Shown: positions 1-10,510, counted from the stretch's first letter. The stretch is DNA of 17,678 nucleotides from Xanthomonas cassavae CFBP 4642 (GCF_000454545.1 NZ_CM002139.1:3486417-3504094); one strand, 5' to 3'. Program-made: numbers and translations. Notes: a model not told the origin generated them from the letters alone.

Positions 1-455
1 CATGCCGAAAACGGCAAAAAACCGGGGGGTTGAGCGCCCTCAGCGCGGCGGATGTGGCGTGTTTCGTTTTCCGGCTGCGTTGATCAGACCATCCATAGAG
101 AAAGCTGCCACACCAAAACTCGGATGACTCAAAGATCCCGCCTTGGTTCTCGGCAGCGGGGGGAACGCTATAGCTACTGCATCGGTTGTAAACGGTGTCC
201 CTGGTCCCGTTGACTGCCCAGCCGTCCGGTGCAGTGTTGCCGCCTGGAAAGGCGAAGACCCCGTGCATGTTGGGGATGTCCAGGTCCCAGAGTTTGAAGT
301 GCCCCCCACTCGGGCTGCCCACCGTGAACCGACGGCCTATCCGGACTTGGAGTGTTCGTGTTCAAGAATCCGGAGGGTGCGCGAAGCGCGACCGCGAGGT
401 CATTCCCCAATCCCCCCACGCGCGGTAGAGTTGCCCGGCGCCAGTTCGATGTCAA
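1..455 (-). pseudogene. Degenerate hypothetical coding remnant, cut by the left window edge
   Basis: On the minus strand one frame is open from about 361 to the left edge. It reads through segments such as FKLWDLDIPNMHGVFAFPGG and GIFESSEFWCGSFLYGWSDQ. By eye its third codon positions are mostly G or C, as in the real genes nearby, which favours it over a second open frame covering 40-309. No start codon is in place: a TGA lies at 362-364. Just upstream a different frame (174-455) carries a GNDLAVALRAPSGFLNTNT segment with similar codon character. The simplest reading is one gene broken by at least one frameshift. The GNDL..ALRAP segment loosely recalls formylglycine-generating-enzyme or lectin-fold proteins, but that is only a resemblance. 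I do not recognise the family. It could be a phage or island remnant. Confidence 0.35.
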
Positions 456-684
456 TTGCCTGCTATCGGCTGCCCACCGATGATGGAGCTGGAACGCAGG
501 ACGACAAATTCTTGAAGTTATGAGGAGCGCTCACGAAAGGCGGAACTAAGGCCCCCGCCCCTATGCTGGGTTCAGAAAATTCTGACGCTGTCGTCAGTGA
601 TCATCTGATGCGGACCCTGCGTCACCCACCACTCGCCCAGTTGGCCGCCTTCGGCTGTCCGCATTGTTGCGCAGGTCGCCAGCT

Positions 685-904
685 TCAACTAAGGCGCCAA
701 GTGCCAGGGAAGACGTCGCCGGGTGCTACCGGGACGTCGCCAGCGCCCAGGTCTACAGTGGCGTCATCCAGCGTGACCTTGCCCGCTTTGTCCATCACGG
801 GGGGTCCGATCCACCGACAGGCTCAGGACTCGAGCGTAGGTCAGCTTAAACTTGAGCGACCGCGCCTCTTCGGCAGAGCCTGGCAACTCCGACGTCTTGC
901 TCAT
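685..904 (-). pseudogene. Small hypothetical gene with a frameshift at a G6/C6 tract
   Basis: An ATG at 904 has a good Shine-Dalgarno (GGAGG, 4 nt before the start) and begins MSKTSELPGSAEEARSLKFK. The frame keeps coding-like codon use until a run of six G (plus strand 799-804), then decays to a stop at 764. One base over, the coding signal continues as MDKAGKVTLDDATVDLGAGD and ends at a TGA at 685-687. Removing one base from the tract would give a single 72-residue protein. Alternatively the second half starts at its own ATG, directly after the tract, as a separate overlapping ORF. The start ATG shares bases with the TGA of a short upstream ORF (ATGA overlap at 901-904), a pattern of coupled genes. 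I do not recognise the family. It is probably decayed, but a contingency tract or a sequencing error would look the same. Confidence 0.35.
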
Positions 905-949
905 GCATCCTCCATTGCTGTCGTGCCAGTGCTGTTGGTTGCAAACCCC

Positions 950-1043
950 GTCGCAACGACAACATACGCTTTTCTTACCATGCCAATTCGTCGCAACATG
1001 CAAAGTCGGGCCCCGCTTTGAATCGTCGCAACACGGTCGCAAC
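950..1043. repeat. Four direct copies of octamer GTCGCAAC
   Basis: The octamer GTCGCAAC occurs at 950, 990, 1025 and 1036, all in the same orientation, with start-to-start spacings of 40, 35 and 11 bp. Three of the four continue as GTCGCAACA. The array lies between the small minus-strand gene starting at 904 and mutS starting at 1113, so it could be an operator array for either gene or iteron-like. The surrounding 200 bp is visibly richer in A and T than the genes. No function can be assigned from sequence alone. Confidence 0.5.
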
Positions 1044-1112
1044 AAAAAAGACCGTTATTCCCCGCCACGCCCCTCTTTTGACCGTCAGTTCCGTTACAGA
1101 GCAAATTCATAA

Positions 1113-3728
1113 GTGACTGTTTCTTCAGATATTTCCAAGTTTGGCAAGGCTCCTCAAGAACACACGCCTGCCATGAAGCAGTTCTTCGCCGCCAAGTCGG
1201 ACTACCCCGACCTGCTGCTGTTCTTCCGCATGGGCGATTTCTACGAGCTGTTCTACGACGATGCGCGCAAGGCGGCGCGCCTGCTCGACATCACCCTGAC
1301 CCAGCGCGGCAGCTCCGGCGGTGCGCCGATCCCGATGGCCGGGGTGCCGGTGCATGCCTACGAGGGCTATCTGGCGCGGCTGGTGGCGTTGGGCGAGTCG
1401 GTGGCGATCTGCGAGCAGATCGGCGACCCGGCGCTGGCCAAGGGCCTGGTCGAGCGCAAGGTGGTGCGCATCGTCACCCCGGGCACGGTTACCGACGAGG
1501 CGCTGCTGGACGAACGCCGCGACACCTTGCTGATGGCGATCTCGCGCAGCAAGCAAGGCTACGGCCTGGCCTGGGCCGATCTGGCCGGCGGCCGGTTCCT
1601 GGTCAACGAGGTGGATAGCGTCGATGCGCTGGAAGCGGAAATCGCGCGCCTGGAGCCGGCCGAACTGCTGGTGCCGGACGAAGACAACTGGCCGGACTTC
1701 CTGCGCGGGCGCATCGGCGCGCGGCGGCGGCCGCCGTGGTTGTTCGATGCCGACAGCGGGCGGCGTCAGCTGCTGGCGTTCTTCAAACTGCACGATCTGT
1801 CCGGCTTCGGCATCGACGACAAACCCTGCGCCACGGCCGCCGCCGGCGCATTGCTCGGTTACGTCGAAGAAACCCAGAAGCAACGCCTGCCGCATCTGAC
1901 CTCGATCGCGATGGAGGTGGCCAGCGAGGCGATCTCGATGAACGCGGCCACGCGCCGGCATCTGGAGCTGGACACGCGCGTGGATGGCGACACCCGCAAC
2001 ACCTTGCTCGGTGTGCTGGACAGCACGGTCACGCCGATGGGTGGGCGCTTGCTGCGCCGTTGGCTGCATCGCCCGCTGCGCCTGCGCGATGTGCTTGTGC
2101 AGCGCCATCACGCAGTGGCGAGCCTGATCGATTCCGGTGCCGATGCCGACGTGCGCGAGGCGTTCCGTGCACTCGGCGATCTGGAACGCATTCTCACCCG
2201 CGTGGCGCTGCGCTCGGCGCGGCCACGCGACTTCTCTACCCTGCGCGACGGTCTGGCACTGTTGCCGAAGGTGCGCGCCATCCTGGCGCCACTGGATTCG
2301 CCGCGCCTGCAGACCTTGTTCGCCGAACTCGGCGAACACGATGCCACCGCGCATCTGCTGGTCGGCGCCGTGGCCGAACAACCACCGCTCAAGCTCAGCG
2401 ATGGCGGCGTCATCGCGTCAGGCTACGACGCCGAGCTGGACGAGCTGCGCCGCCTGTCCACCAACGCCGATCAATTCCTGATCGACCTGGAACAACGCGA
2501 ACGCGCCAGCAGCGGTATCGCCACGCTCAAGGTCGGCTACAACCGCGTGCATGGCTATTACATCGAAATCAGCAAGGGCCAGGCCGATAAGGCACCGCTG
2601 CACTACAGCCGCCGCCAGACCCTGACCAATGCCGAGCGCTACATCACCGAGGAACTCAAGAGTTTCGAAGACAAGGTGCTATCGGCACGCGAGCGTTCGC
2701 TGTCGCGCGAAAAACTGCTGTACGAAGGCCTGCTCGACGCGCTGGGCCACGAGCTGGAAGGCCTCAAGCGTTGCGCGAGTGCATTGAGCGAACTGGATGT
2801 GCTGGCCGCCTTCGCCGAGCGCGCGCAGGCGCTGGACTGGGCGCAGCCGGAACTGGAGAGTGCCCCCTGCCTGCGCATCGAACGCGGCCGCCACCCGGTG
2901 GTGGAAGCGGTGCGCGACCACCCCTTCGAACCCAACGATCTGGACCTGCACAGCGACCGCCGCATGCTGGTGATCACCGGCCCGAACATGGGCGGTAAAT
3001 CGACCTACATGCGCCAGAACGCCTTGATCGTGCTGCTGGCGCATATCGGCAGCTTCGTGCCGGCCAGCCGCGCGGTGATCGGGCCGATCGACCGCATCCT
3101 CACCCGTATCGGTGCCGGCGACGACCTGGCGCGCGGGCAATCCACCTTCATGGTGGAGATGGCCGAAACCAGCTACATCCTGCATCACGCCACACCACGG
3201 TCGCTGGTGTTGATGGACGAGATCGGCCGCGGCACCTCGACCTACGACGGCCTTGCATTGGCGGACGCCGTCGCGCGCCATCTGGCGCACAGCAATCGCT
3301 GCTACACGCTGTTTGCCACGCACTATTTCGAGCTCACCGCGCTGGCCGACGAATCGCATGCCGGCGGCGCCAGCGGCATCGCCAATGTGCACCTGGATGC
3401 GGTGGAACACGGCGAGCGCCTGGTGTTCATGCACGCGGTAAAGGATGGCCCGGCCAATCGCAGCTTCGGCCTGCAGGTGGCCGCGCTGGCCGGCTTGCCC
3501 AAGGCAGCGGTGACCCAGGCACGTCGCCGGCTGGCCGAGCTCGAACAACGCGGAGGCGAAAGCCATAGCGCGCAGATGGCGCCGGCGGCACTGGATGCGC
3601 CGCAACAGTTCGGGCTGTTCACTGCGCCTTCGTCCGCGGCGCAGGAAGCGTTGCAGGCACTGGACCCGGACGAGCTCACGCCCAAGCAGGCGCTGGAAGC
3701 GCTGTATCGGTTGAAGGCGTTGCTTTGA
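1113..3728 (+). CDS. mutS: DNA mismatch repair ATPase MutS
   Basis: MutS binds base mismatches and small loops in DNA and uses ATP to recruit MutL for repair of replication errors. The 871-residue product is full length for the family (E. coli, about 853). The N-terminal domain has the mismatch-reading Phe-x-Glu motif in MGDFYELF (F43, E45). The Walker A motif GPNMGGKST is at 623-631 and the Walker B acidic pair in [10 protein letters not shown] at D702-E703. The C-terminus ends in the usual [20 protein letters not shown] tail. The start is GTG at 1113, the most upstream possible because an in-frame TAA directly precedes it; the conserved [10 protein letters not shown] segment rules out the later ATG at 1173. 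No clear Shine-Dalgarno is visible. A TTGACC hexamer at 1078-1083 could be a -35 element, but its -10 partner is poor. The gene stands alone. Confidence 0.97.
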   Translation: MTVSSDISKFGKAPQEHTPAMKQFFAAKSDYPDLLLFFRMGDFYELFYDDARKAARLLDITLTQRGSSGGAPIPMAGVPVHAYEGYLARLVALGESVAICEQIGDPALAKGLVERKVVRIVTPGTVTDEALLDERRDTLLMAISRSKQGYGLAWADLAGGRFLVNEVDSVDALEAEIARLEPAELLVPDEDNWPDFLRGRIGARRRPPWLFDADSGRRQLLAFFKLHDLSGFGIDDKPCATAAAGALLGYVEETQKQRLPHLTSIAMEVASEAISMNAATRRHLELDTRVDGDTRNTLLGVLDSTVTPMGGRLLRRWLHRPLRLRDVLVQRHHAVASLIDSGADADVREAFRALGDLERILTRVALRSARPRDFSTLRDGLALLPKVRAILAPLDSPRLQTLFAELGEHDATAHLLVGAVAEQPPLKLSDGGVIASGYDAELDELRRLSTNADQFLIDLEQRERASSGIATLKVGYNRVHGYYIEISKGQADKAPLHYSRRQTLTNAERYITEELKSFEDKVLSARERSLSREKLLYEGLLDALGHELEGLKRCASALSELDVLAAFAERAQALDWAQPELESAPCLRIERGRHPVVEAVRDHPFEPNDLDLHSDRRMLVITGPNMGGKSTYMRQNALIVLLAHIGSFVPASRAVIGPIDRILTRIGAGDDLARGQSTFMVEMAETSYILHHATPRSLVLMDEIGRGTSTYDGLALADAVARHLAHSNRCYTLFATHYFELTALADESHAGGASGIANVHLDAVEHGERLVFMHAVKDGPANRSFGLQVAALAGLPKAAVTQARRRLAELEQRGGESHSAQMAPAALDAPQQFGLFTAPSSAAQEALQALDPDELTPKQALEALYRLKALL

Positions 3729-3733
3729 GTGCG

Positions 3734-3756
3734 GGGAATCGGGAATCGGGAATCGT
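3734..3756 (+). repeat. GGGAATC intergenic repeat, copy 1
   Basis: Directly after the mutS stop the sequence repeats GGGAATC three times in tandem. Related copies lie before trmD (11850-11880) and, in the opposite orientation, before the CcsA-like gene (16682-16707). It fits a short intergenic repeat I associate with Xanthomonas genomes. A separate palindrome, GGGTTGGTCAACCC at 3790-3803, lies further along the same gap; its loop is too short for a terminator, so it may be a protein-binding site. Confidence 0.7.
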
Positions 3757-3947
3757 TAAAGCGTAGTTGCCTGGCTCTAAAGCTTTGCGGGGTTGGTCAA
3801 CCCGTTGCCGTGTTGATGTCGGATGAAGTGGCTTGACTGCCACTGTGCGGATCGCTGCTCTCGCCCTGCATTGCGACGCGTGCCGTGTTGCTCTGCTGGC
3901 GCGACGAGCGCACGCTGCGGCAACGTCTTGTCCAACCGGAGACACCC

Positions 3948-4562
3948 ATGACCACGTCGGCCTCGTTGACCGATCAACTCGCCGCGCAGTTGCAAGGCCC
4001 GCAGTTGCAGCAGCTCGCCAGCCGGCTCGGCATTGCGCCCGAGCAGGCGCAATCGGCGGTGCGGACCGCGCTGCCGCTGTTGATGGGCGCCTTGGGCCGT
4101 AACAGCCAGCAGGCCGGCGGCACCGATGCGTTACTGGGCGCCTTGCAGCGCGATCATGCCGGCAGCCCGGACATCGGCAGCCTGCTCGGTGCGTTGCTGG
4201 GCGGCTCGGCCAGCGGTGCGCCAGGCAATGGCGCCGGCATCGTGGCGCATCTGTTCGGCGACAAGGCGCCGCAGGCTGCCGCTGGTCTGGGCCAGGCCAC
4301 CGGCCTGGAAACCGGCAAGGCCAATCAACTGCTGCAGTTGCTGGCGCCCATCGTGATGGCCTATCTGGCCAAGCGCTTCCTCGGCGGCAATGCCGCTGCC
4401 AGCAGCCAGCTCGGCCCGGCCCTGGCGCAGGAACAGCAGCGCGCCAGCAGCAACACCGGGGTCAACGGCGTGCTGGGCAGCGTGCTGGATCAGGACGGCG
4501 ACGGAAAACTTGGACTGGGCGATGTCATGAAACTCGGCGGCAGCCTGTTCGGCAAGCGCTGA
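3948..4562 (+). CDS. YidB-like DUF937 family protein
   Basis: The 204-residue product matches the layout of the bacterial DUF937/YidB family, whose function is not established. The N-terminal half, LTDQLAAQLQGPQLQQLASR onward, contains the family pattern of a helical segment, LPLLMGAL and then Gly/Ala-rich repeats with LLGALLGG. Near the end, residues 181-192 form a DQDGDGKLGLGD loop, the calcium-coordinating pattern of EF-hand or dockerin loops; family members often end this way. The C-terminus is LGGSLFGKR. The start ATG at 3948 is chosen for its Shine-Dalgarno GGAGA (3938-3942), 5 nt away, and because an upstream in-frame extension to 3885 has no family-like sequence. No signal peptide is seen, so it is probably cytoplasmic. 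It sits alone between mutS and katG, with 219 bp upstream and 363 bp downstream. Confidence 0.85.
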   Translation: MTTSASLTDQLAAQLQGPQLQQLASRLGIAPEQAQSAVRTALPLLMGALGRNSQQAGGTDALLGALQRDHAGSPDIGSLLGALLGGSASGAPGNGAGIVAHLFGDKAPQAAAGLGQATGLETGKANQLLQLLAPIVMAYLAKRFLGGNAAASSQLGPALAQEQQRASSNTGVNGVLGSVLDQDGDGKLGLGDVMKLGGSLFGKR

Positions 4563-4602
4563 GATCGCAGGCCCAGGTCGGTTCGGCACCGGCGCGTCAT
4601 CC

Positions 4603-4639
4603 ATAGCGTCTCGCTATCGATATGGTTGAATAATTCGAA
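4603..4639 (+). promoter_or_regulatory. Candidate OxyR-binding site upstream of katG
   Basis: The known OxyR recognition pattern is four tetramers, ATAG-N7-CTAT-N7-ATAG-N7-CTAT. Here ATAG (4603-4606) and CTAT (4614-4617) match exactly with the right 7-bp gap. The third and fourth positions, GTTG (4625-4628) and CGAA (4636-4639), each keep two of four bases at the right spacing. The site is about 290 bp before the katG start, which would require a long leader or a promoter close to 4650-4670; I could not find a convincing -10 there. A GC-rich palindrome (GCGCCTG-N4-CAGGCGC, 4742-4759) also lies in the 363-bp gap. Confidence 0.4.
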
Positions 4640-4838
4640 TTCCCCAACCAATCGATGCTGCTTATCGTGTGCGCACGCCACCACGATGCGCCCGCCTGAT
4701 GCGTCCGTCTGCCAGTCACAGTCTGCGTATCGACCTGTACCGCGCCTGCAGGCAGGCGCTAGCATCGGTCCATGCGGCGGCGATTCTCGATGCCCCCCCA
4801 CGGCCGCATCTGCGCCTTCGATCGATGACCACAACTGA

Positions 4839-7172
<2,334 letters not shown>

Positions 7173-7213
7173 GCCGCTGGATCGCTCGGCCTGATTCAGG
7201 CATTGGCAATCAG

Positions 7214-7246
7214 ACAAACGCCCCGGACAACCGGGGTGTTTGTTTT
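7214..7246 (+). terminator. Intrinsic terminator of katG
   Basis: ACAAACGCCCCGG pairs with CCGGGGTGTTTGT across an ACAA loop (7227-7230), giving a stem of about 13 positions with one G-T pair, followed by TTT. It starts about 40 bp after the katG stop. The A-rich left side could also give a T-rich end for transcription arriving from hslR on the other strand, though hslR ends about 320 bp away. Confidence 0.88.
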
Positions 7247-7565
7247 ACGCGACTCACTGATGGTCGTGGCCATGCAGGGTGATTGTGCGAGGTGTTGGTG
7301 GAACGGCAGGCGCGCTTGCCAGACCGCTTCCTGGTACCAGGCAGCGGCGCGCCAAAGGTTGTTTGGCAACACGCAGCGTGACCGATTGTTCGACCACGAC
7401 GCTCTGCCGGACCACCGGGCGGACTGCACTCGCAGCGGCACCCGAATGCTTTGCACCACTGCATGCAATCACGCAGGAAAACCGGTCTCCGGCACTTCCC
7501 TGTTCGACACCCACATATCTTGCCTTGCGGACCACCGGGCAGAGCATCGGTGAGGTGCTCGATCG
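7247..7565. other. Gap between katG terminator and hslR, with a diverged direct repeat
   Basis: No convincing gene is seen here; open frames on both strands have no recognisable protein sequence and no good ribosome-binding site. The 13-mer CGGACCACCGGGC occurs twice (7408-7420 and 7528-7540), each preceded at some distance by TGTTCGAC (7388 and 7501), so the region contains a diverged direct repeat with about 115-120 bp period. GCTCTGC (7401-7407) and GCAGAGC (7539-7545) form an inverted pair around the block. Confidence 0.5.
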
Positions 7566-7973
7566 CTATAGCGCGTCGATATCGCCCAAGGCGTTGATCA
7601 AGCGGCGTGCGCGCTTGTCGGGCTTGCCCTCCGGTGCCCGGTAACCGGTGCGTTCGGCAGCGCGTTGCAGCCGCCACTGCGCGCGCGCCTCGCGCGATGG
7701 TTCGCCCTCCATGTACAGGGCCTGCGCCACCGGCGCCGGCCCGCGGACGTCGCTGAGCCCGGCCACCGTGATCTCGAAGATTTCGCCGCCCCGGTCGATG
7801 CGCAGGTGCTCGCCGCAGCGCAGGCTGCGCGAGGGTTTGGGGCGCTGGCCACCCACGTCCACCTTGCCGGTGTCGACCGCGTTCTTGGCCAGGCTGCGCG
7901 TCTTGAAAAAGCGCGCGGCCCACAGCCACACATCCAGCCTGACCGTCGTGCCCTGTTCCAGCTCCGGATTCAT
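7566..7973 (-). CDS. hslR: Heat-shock protein 15 homologue, S4-domain RNA-binding protein
   Basis: In E. coli, Hsp15 binds 50S subunits carrying stalled peptidyl-tRNA and helps recycle them after heat shock. The 135-residue product is close to the E. coli length (133). The S4 RNA-binding fold opens with VRLDVWLWAARFFKTRSLAK (residues 11-30), very like the E. coli protein, and continues through GKVDVGGQRPKPSRSL. A basic C-terminal tail with GKPDKRARRLINAL matches the family's charged end. The ATG at 7973 is preferred over an upstream in-frame start (8033) because the added residues look non-native and an AAGG lies close before the ATG. The gene converges on katG and diverges from the MATE gene; its upstream region merges into the repeat block at 8088-8537. 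No convincing promoter was found. Confidence 0.93.
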   Translation of the reverse strand: MNPELEQGTTVRLDVWLWAARFFKTRSLAKNAVDTGKVDVGGQRPKPSRSLRCGEHLRIDRGGEIFEITVAGLSDVRGPAPVAQALYMEGEPSREARAQWRLQRAAERTGYRAPEGKPDKRARRLINALGDIDAL

Positions 7974-8087
7974 GCGCCTTGCTGTCTTGCCCTGACTGAT
8001 AACCGATGTTTGGGCAGCCCTTCGGGAACTCAAGCTGGACCGTCAATCTTGCGATGGTGATCGATTGCCAGGTCGATGGTCGGCGCA

Positions 8088-8133
8088 CCCCCATCCGCCC
8101 TGCGGGCACCTTCCCCCGCAAGCAGGGGAAGGG
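8088..8133 (-). repeat. REP-like palindromic element, left inverted copy
   Basis: The hairpin CCTTCCCC (8109-8116) / GGGGAAGG (8125-8132) is preceded by CCCATCCGCCCTGCGGGCA. Read on the minus strand, this is the same layout as the element at 8491-8537: a hairpin with pyrimidine-rich and purine-rich arms, then a short GC-rich palindrome, then GGATG(A)GGG. The two elements therefore face each other across the tandem repeat block. Confidence 0.65.
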
Positions 8134-8170
8134 ACCGGTGTCGGTGCGCAACGCCACTTCAGCAAGCGCT

Positions 8171-8506
8171 CGCCAGCCCTGACCCTTCTCCCGCCTGCGG
8201 CGCAGGGAAGCATTGCGCGCGCCCATCGCCGATCGAACAAGCACCCGTCAGCCCCAGCCCTTCTCCCGCCTGCGGGGGGGCAAGGAAGCATTGCGTGCGC
8301 CCATCGCCGATCGAACAAGCATCCGCCAGCCCCAGCCCTTCTCCCGCCTGCGGGGGGCAAGGAAGCATTGCGTGCGCCCATCGCCGATCGAACAAGCATC
8401 CGCCAGCCCCAGCCCTTCTCCCGCCTGCGGGGGGCAGGGAAGCATTGCGCGCGCCCAGCGCCGATCGAACAAGCATCCGCCAGCCCCAGCCCTTCTCCCG
8501 CTTGCG
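8171..8506 (+). repeat. Tandem repeat (VNTR), 75-78 bp unit, about 4.4 copies
   Basis: Units begin with CGCCAGCC (or CGTCAGCC) at 8171, 8246, 8324, 8401 and 8478, giving lengths of 75, 78, 77 and 77 bp and a final partial unit. Each unit contains the pyrimidine-rich REP arm CCCTTCTCCCGCCTGCGG, then a G-rich run, then GGAAGCATTGCG and CGCCGATCGAACAAGCA. Units 3 and 4 are nearly identical; unit 2 has seven G where units 3 and 4 have six, and unit 1 is the most diverged. The period is not a multiple of three and no frame gives a consistent protein repeat, so this is non-coding DNA. Confidence 0.92.
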
Positions 8507-8537
8507 AGAGAAGGTGGCGCGCAGCGCCGGATGAGGG
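8491..8537 (+). repeat. REP-like palindromic element, right copy
   Basis: CCTTCTC (8491-8497) pairs with GAGAAGG (8508-8514) around CCGCTTGCGA, and is followed by TGGCGCGCAGCGCCGGATGAGGG, which holds a second small palindrome (GGCGC/GCGCC). It overlaps the truncated fifth tandem unit, so the tandem units appear to be built from this element plus a spacer. Confidence 0.65.
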
Positions 8538-8718
8538 ACACGCCCCTGCTCTGCAGCGCATCCCGAACAGCCAGCGCAACATCTCTGCCAAGGCAGTTAC
8601 CACAGCTATCAGAAGTAGAGCGCGTCCTAACCAAATCTGCAGCGCAAACCGAATGGCATGCATCGGATCTCACACAGCGATGCTAGTGTGCGGAGCTTCT
8701 GCGCGACAATGCCAAGCG

Positions 8719-10194
8719 ATGCCCAAATCCGCTGTTCTGACCGAAGGCCCGATCGGCAAGAACCTGCTGTTGTTCGCGTTGCCGATCATGGCCGGCAATA
8801 TCGCGCAGTCGCTCAACGGTTCGGTCAATGCCATCTGGATCGGCCGCTATCTGGGCGAAGAGGCGCTGACGGCCGCCGCCAACGCCAACAGCATCATGTT
8901 CTTCCTGATCGGTTCCGTATTCGGCATCGGCATGGCGTCCACCATCCTGATCGGCCAGGCCATGGGGGCACGCGATATCGCCCAGGCGCGCAAGGTGATG
9001 GGAACCAGCGCGAGTTTCTTTGGCGGTCTGTCGGCGGTGATCGCCGTGCTGGGCTGGTTCCTGGCGCCGCATCTGCTCACCGCGATGGGCACGCCGGCCG
9101 CCTCGCAGACGCTGGCCGAAGCGTATCTGCGGGTGATCTTCCTGGCGATGCCCACGCTGTATCTGTTCGCGTTTGTGTCGGCGGCGCTGCGCGGCACCGG
9201 CGATGCGCGCACGCCGTTCCGTTTCCTGTTGCTGTCGGTGCTGCTGGATATCGTCTTCAACCCGCTGCTGCTGTTCGGCATCGGCCCATTTCCGGCGCTA
9301 GGCATCGCCGGCGCGGCCTGGGCCACGCTGATCGCGCAGGTGGTCGCGCTGGTCGGGCTGCTGGTGTATCTGCGCCGGAGGCGCCACATCCTGTGGCTGG
9401 GGCGGCGCGACCTGCACCTGTTCCGCATCGACACCACCATCCTGCGTGCGCTCATCGTCAAGGGCGTGCCGATGGGGCTGCAGATGGTGATGATCTCGCT
9501 GGCGATGATCGCGATGCTGTCGCTGGTCAACGGCTTCGGCACCGACACCGCTGCCGCGTACGGCGCAGCGCTGCAGTTGTGGAATTACGTGCAGATGCCG
9601 GCGATGGCGGTGGGTGCGGCCTGCTCGTCGATGGCTGCGCAGAACGTGGGCGCCGGCCTGTGGGCGCGCGTGGATGCCACCGCTCGCACCGGGATCGCCG
9701 CCAACTTTTTGATGACCGGCCTGCTGATCGCGCCGCTGATCCTGTTCGACCGCTGGACCCTGTCGCTGTTCCTGCCCGAGGGCAGCGCCACCTTGGAGAT
9801 CGCGCGCCATCTCAACCACATCGCCATCTGGTCGTTCCTGCTGTTCGGGGTCAGCTTCGTGGTGTCGGGCGTGGTGCGCGCCACCGGCGCGGTGATCCCG
9901 CCGCTGTTGATCCTGGCGTTTTCGCTGTGGGGCGTGCGGGTACCGCTGGCCAATGCCCTGCTGCCGCATCTGGGCGCCGATGCAGTGTGGTGGAGCTTCC
10001 CGATCAGTTCCACCTGCTCGATGTTGCTGTCGCTGGCGTATTACCGCTGGGGCGGCTGGCGCAAGGCACGCATGCTGGCGACTCCAACCCACCCGTCCGC
10101 GCTGGCCGCCGCCGCCGAAGTGCCGGCGCATCCGGCTTCGCCGGTCGCCGACACCGCGCCCATCGCAGGTGCGCCGCAGCCCCGCCAGAACTGA
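8719..10194 (+). CDS. MATE family multidrug efflux transporter
   Basis: MATE transporters export drugs and other toxic organic cations across the inner membrane in exchange for Na+ or H+. The 491-residue product shows about twelve hydrophobic segments, from LLLFALPIMAGNIAQSLNGS near residue 16 to the last near residue 430. Family features include the N-terminal LxxFxLPxxxGN pattern, the SAALRGTGDARTPF loop after the first TM block and its counterpart VVRATGAVIPPLL in the second half, which show the duplicated architecture. A Pro/Ala-rich tail of about 40 residues follows the last membrane segment. The ATG at 8719 is chosen because MPKSAVLTEGPIGKNLLLFA is a typical MATE start; the frame stays open far upstream through the tandem repeats, but that extension is not protein-like. 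The Shine-Dalgarno is weak. Substrate cannot be predicted. No clear terminator follows. Confidence 0.92.
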   Translation: MPKSAVLTEGPIGKNLLLFALPIMAGNIAQSLNGSVNAIWIGRYLGEEALTAAANANSIMFFLIGSVFGIGMASTILIGQAMGARDIAQARKVMGTSASFFGGLSAVIAVLGWFLAPHLLTAMGTPAASQTLAEAYLRVIFLAMPTLYLFAFVSAALRGTGDARTPFRFLLLSVLLDIVFNPLLLFGIGPFPALGIAGAAWATLIAQVVALVGLLVYLRRRRHILWLGRRDLHLFRIDTTILRALIVKGVPMGLQMVMISLAMIAMLSLVNGFGTDTAAAYGAALQLWNYVQMPAMAVGAACSSMAAQNVGAGLWARVDATARTGIAANFLMTGLLIAPLILFDRWTLSLFLPEGSATLEIARHLNHIAIWSFLLFGVSFVVSGVVRATGAVIPPLLILAFSLWGVRVPLANALLPHLGADAVWWSFPISSTCSMLLSLAYYRWGGWRKARMLATPTHPSALAAAAEVPAHPASPVADTAPIAGAPQPRQN

Positions 10195-10462
10195 CGTCCG
10201 CTGGCCCCGCCAAGTAGCGCGCTGCCATACCGGCCGACATCACGCGCGAAAGCGGGAGCCGGACGCTGCCTGAAATGATCGATACAGCGCGCAGGGATTT
10301 CATGAGTGATCGGCCTGGCCGACCGACGCCACCGCTCGCCGAATCGCTACGAAAAGACATCCCGCCTCACTACGCAGCAACCGCGCGCTCACGTGTAAAC
10401 CTATGAGCATCGCGTACGCACAACCGGCGAATCCCTGTCCCTAATCTCGATTCCCAGAACGC

Positions 10463-10510
10463 AAACGGCCGCCCGAAGGCGGCCGTCTGGCAGCAGGTCG
10501 AATGACCTGC
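10463..10510 (-). terminator. Double-hairpin terminator of the rpsP-rimM-trmD-rplS operon
   Basis: Reading on the minus strand after the rplS stop, a first hairpin (GCAGGTC/GACCTGC, 10493-10510) is followed by a perfect 9-bp GC-rich stem, ACGGCCGCC / GGCGGCCGT, with a four-base loop (10465-10486), and then TTTGCGTT. The second hairpin has the form of a rho-independent terminator with a short T run. The remaining 262 bp towards the MATE gene (10195-10456) show no gene or recognisable element, only a fragment resembling the GGGAATC repeat near 10448-10455. Confidence 0.85.

Noticed and set aside
174..361. Diversity-generating retroelement variable protein
   Set aside because: A fragment resembles the lectin-like fold, but no reverse transcriptase, template repeat or intact variable protein is present in the window.
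1125..2381. Long antisense ORF opposite mutS (418 codons)
   Set aside because: It is a shadow of the mutS frame in GC-rich DNA, with no recognisable protein features. The same applies to the long antisense frame inside katG.
3790..3803. Terminator after mutS
   Set aside because: The GGGTTGGTCAACCC palindrome has a two-base loop and no T run, so it is more likely a binding site or chance.
8171..8506. CRISPR array
   Set aside because: The whole 75-78 bp unit repeats. There are no unique spacers between short identical repeats, and no cas genes are nearby.
8065..8718. N-terminal extension of the MATE protein through the tandem repeats
   Set aside because: The frame is open only because of base composition. 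The encoded residues are low-complexity and arise from a repeat period that is not a multiple of three, while a typical MATE start lies at 8719.
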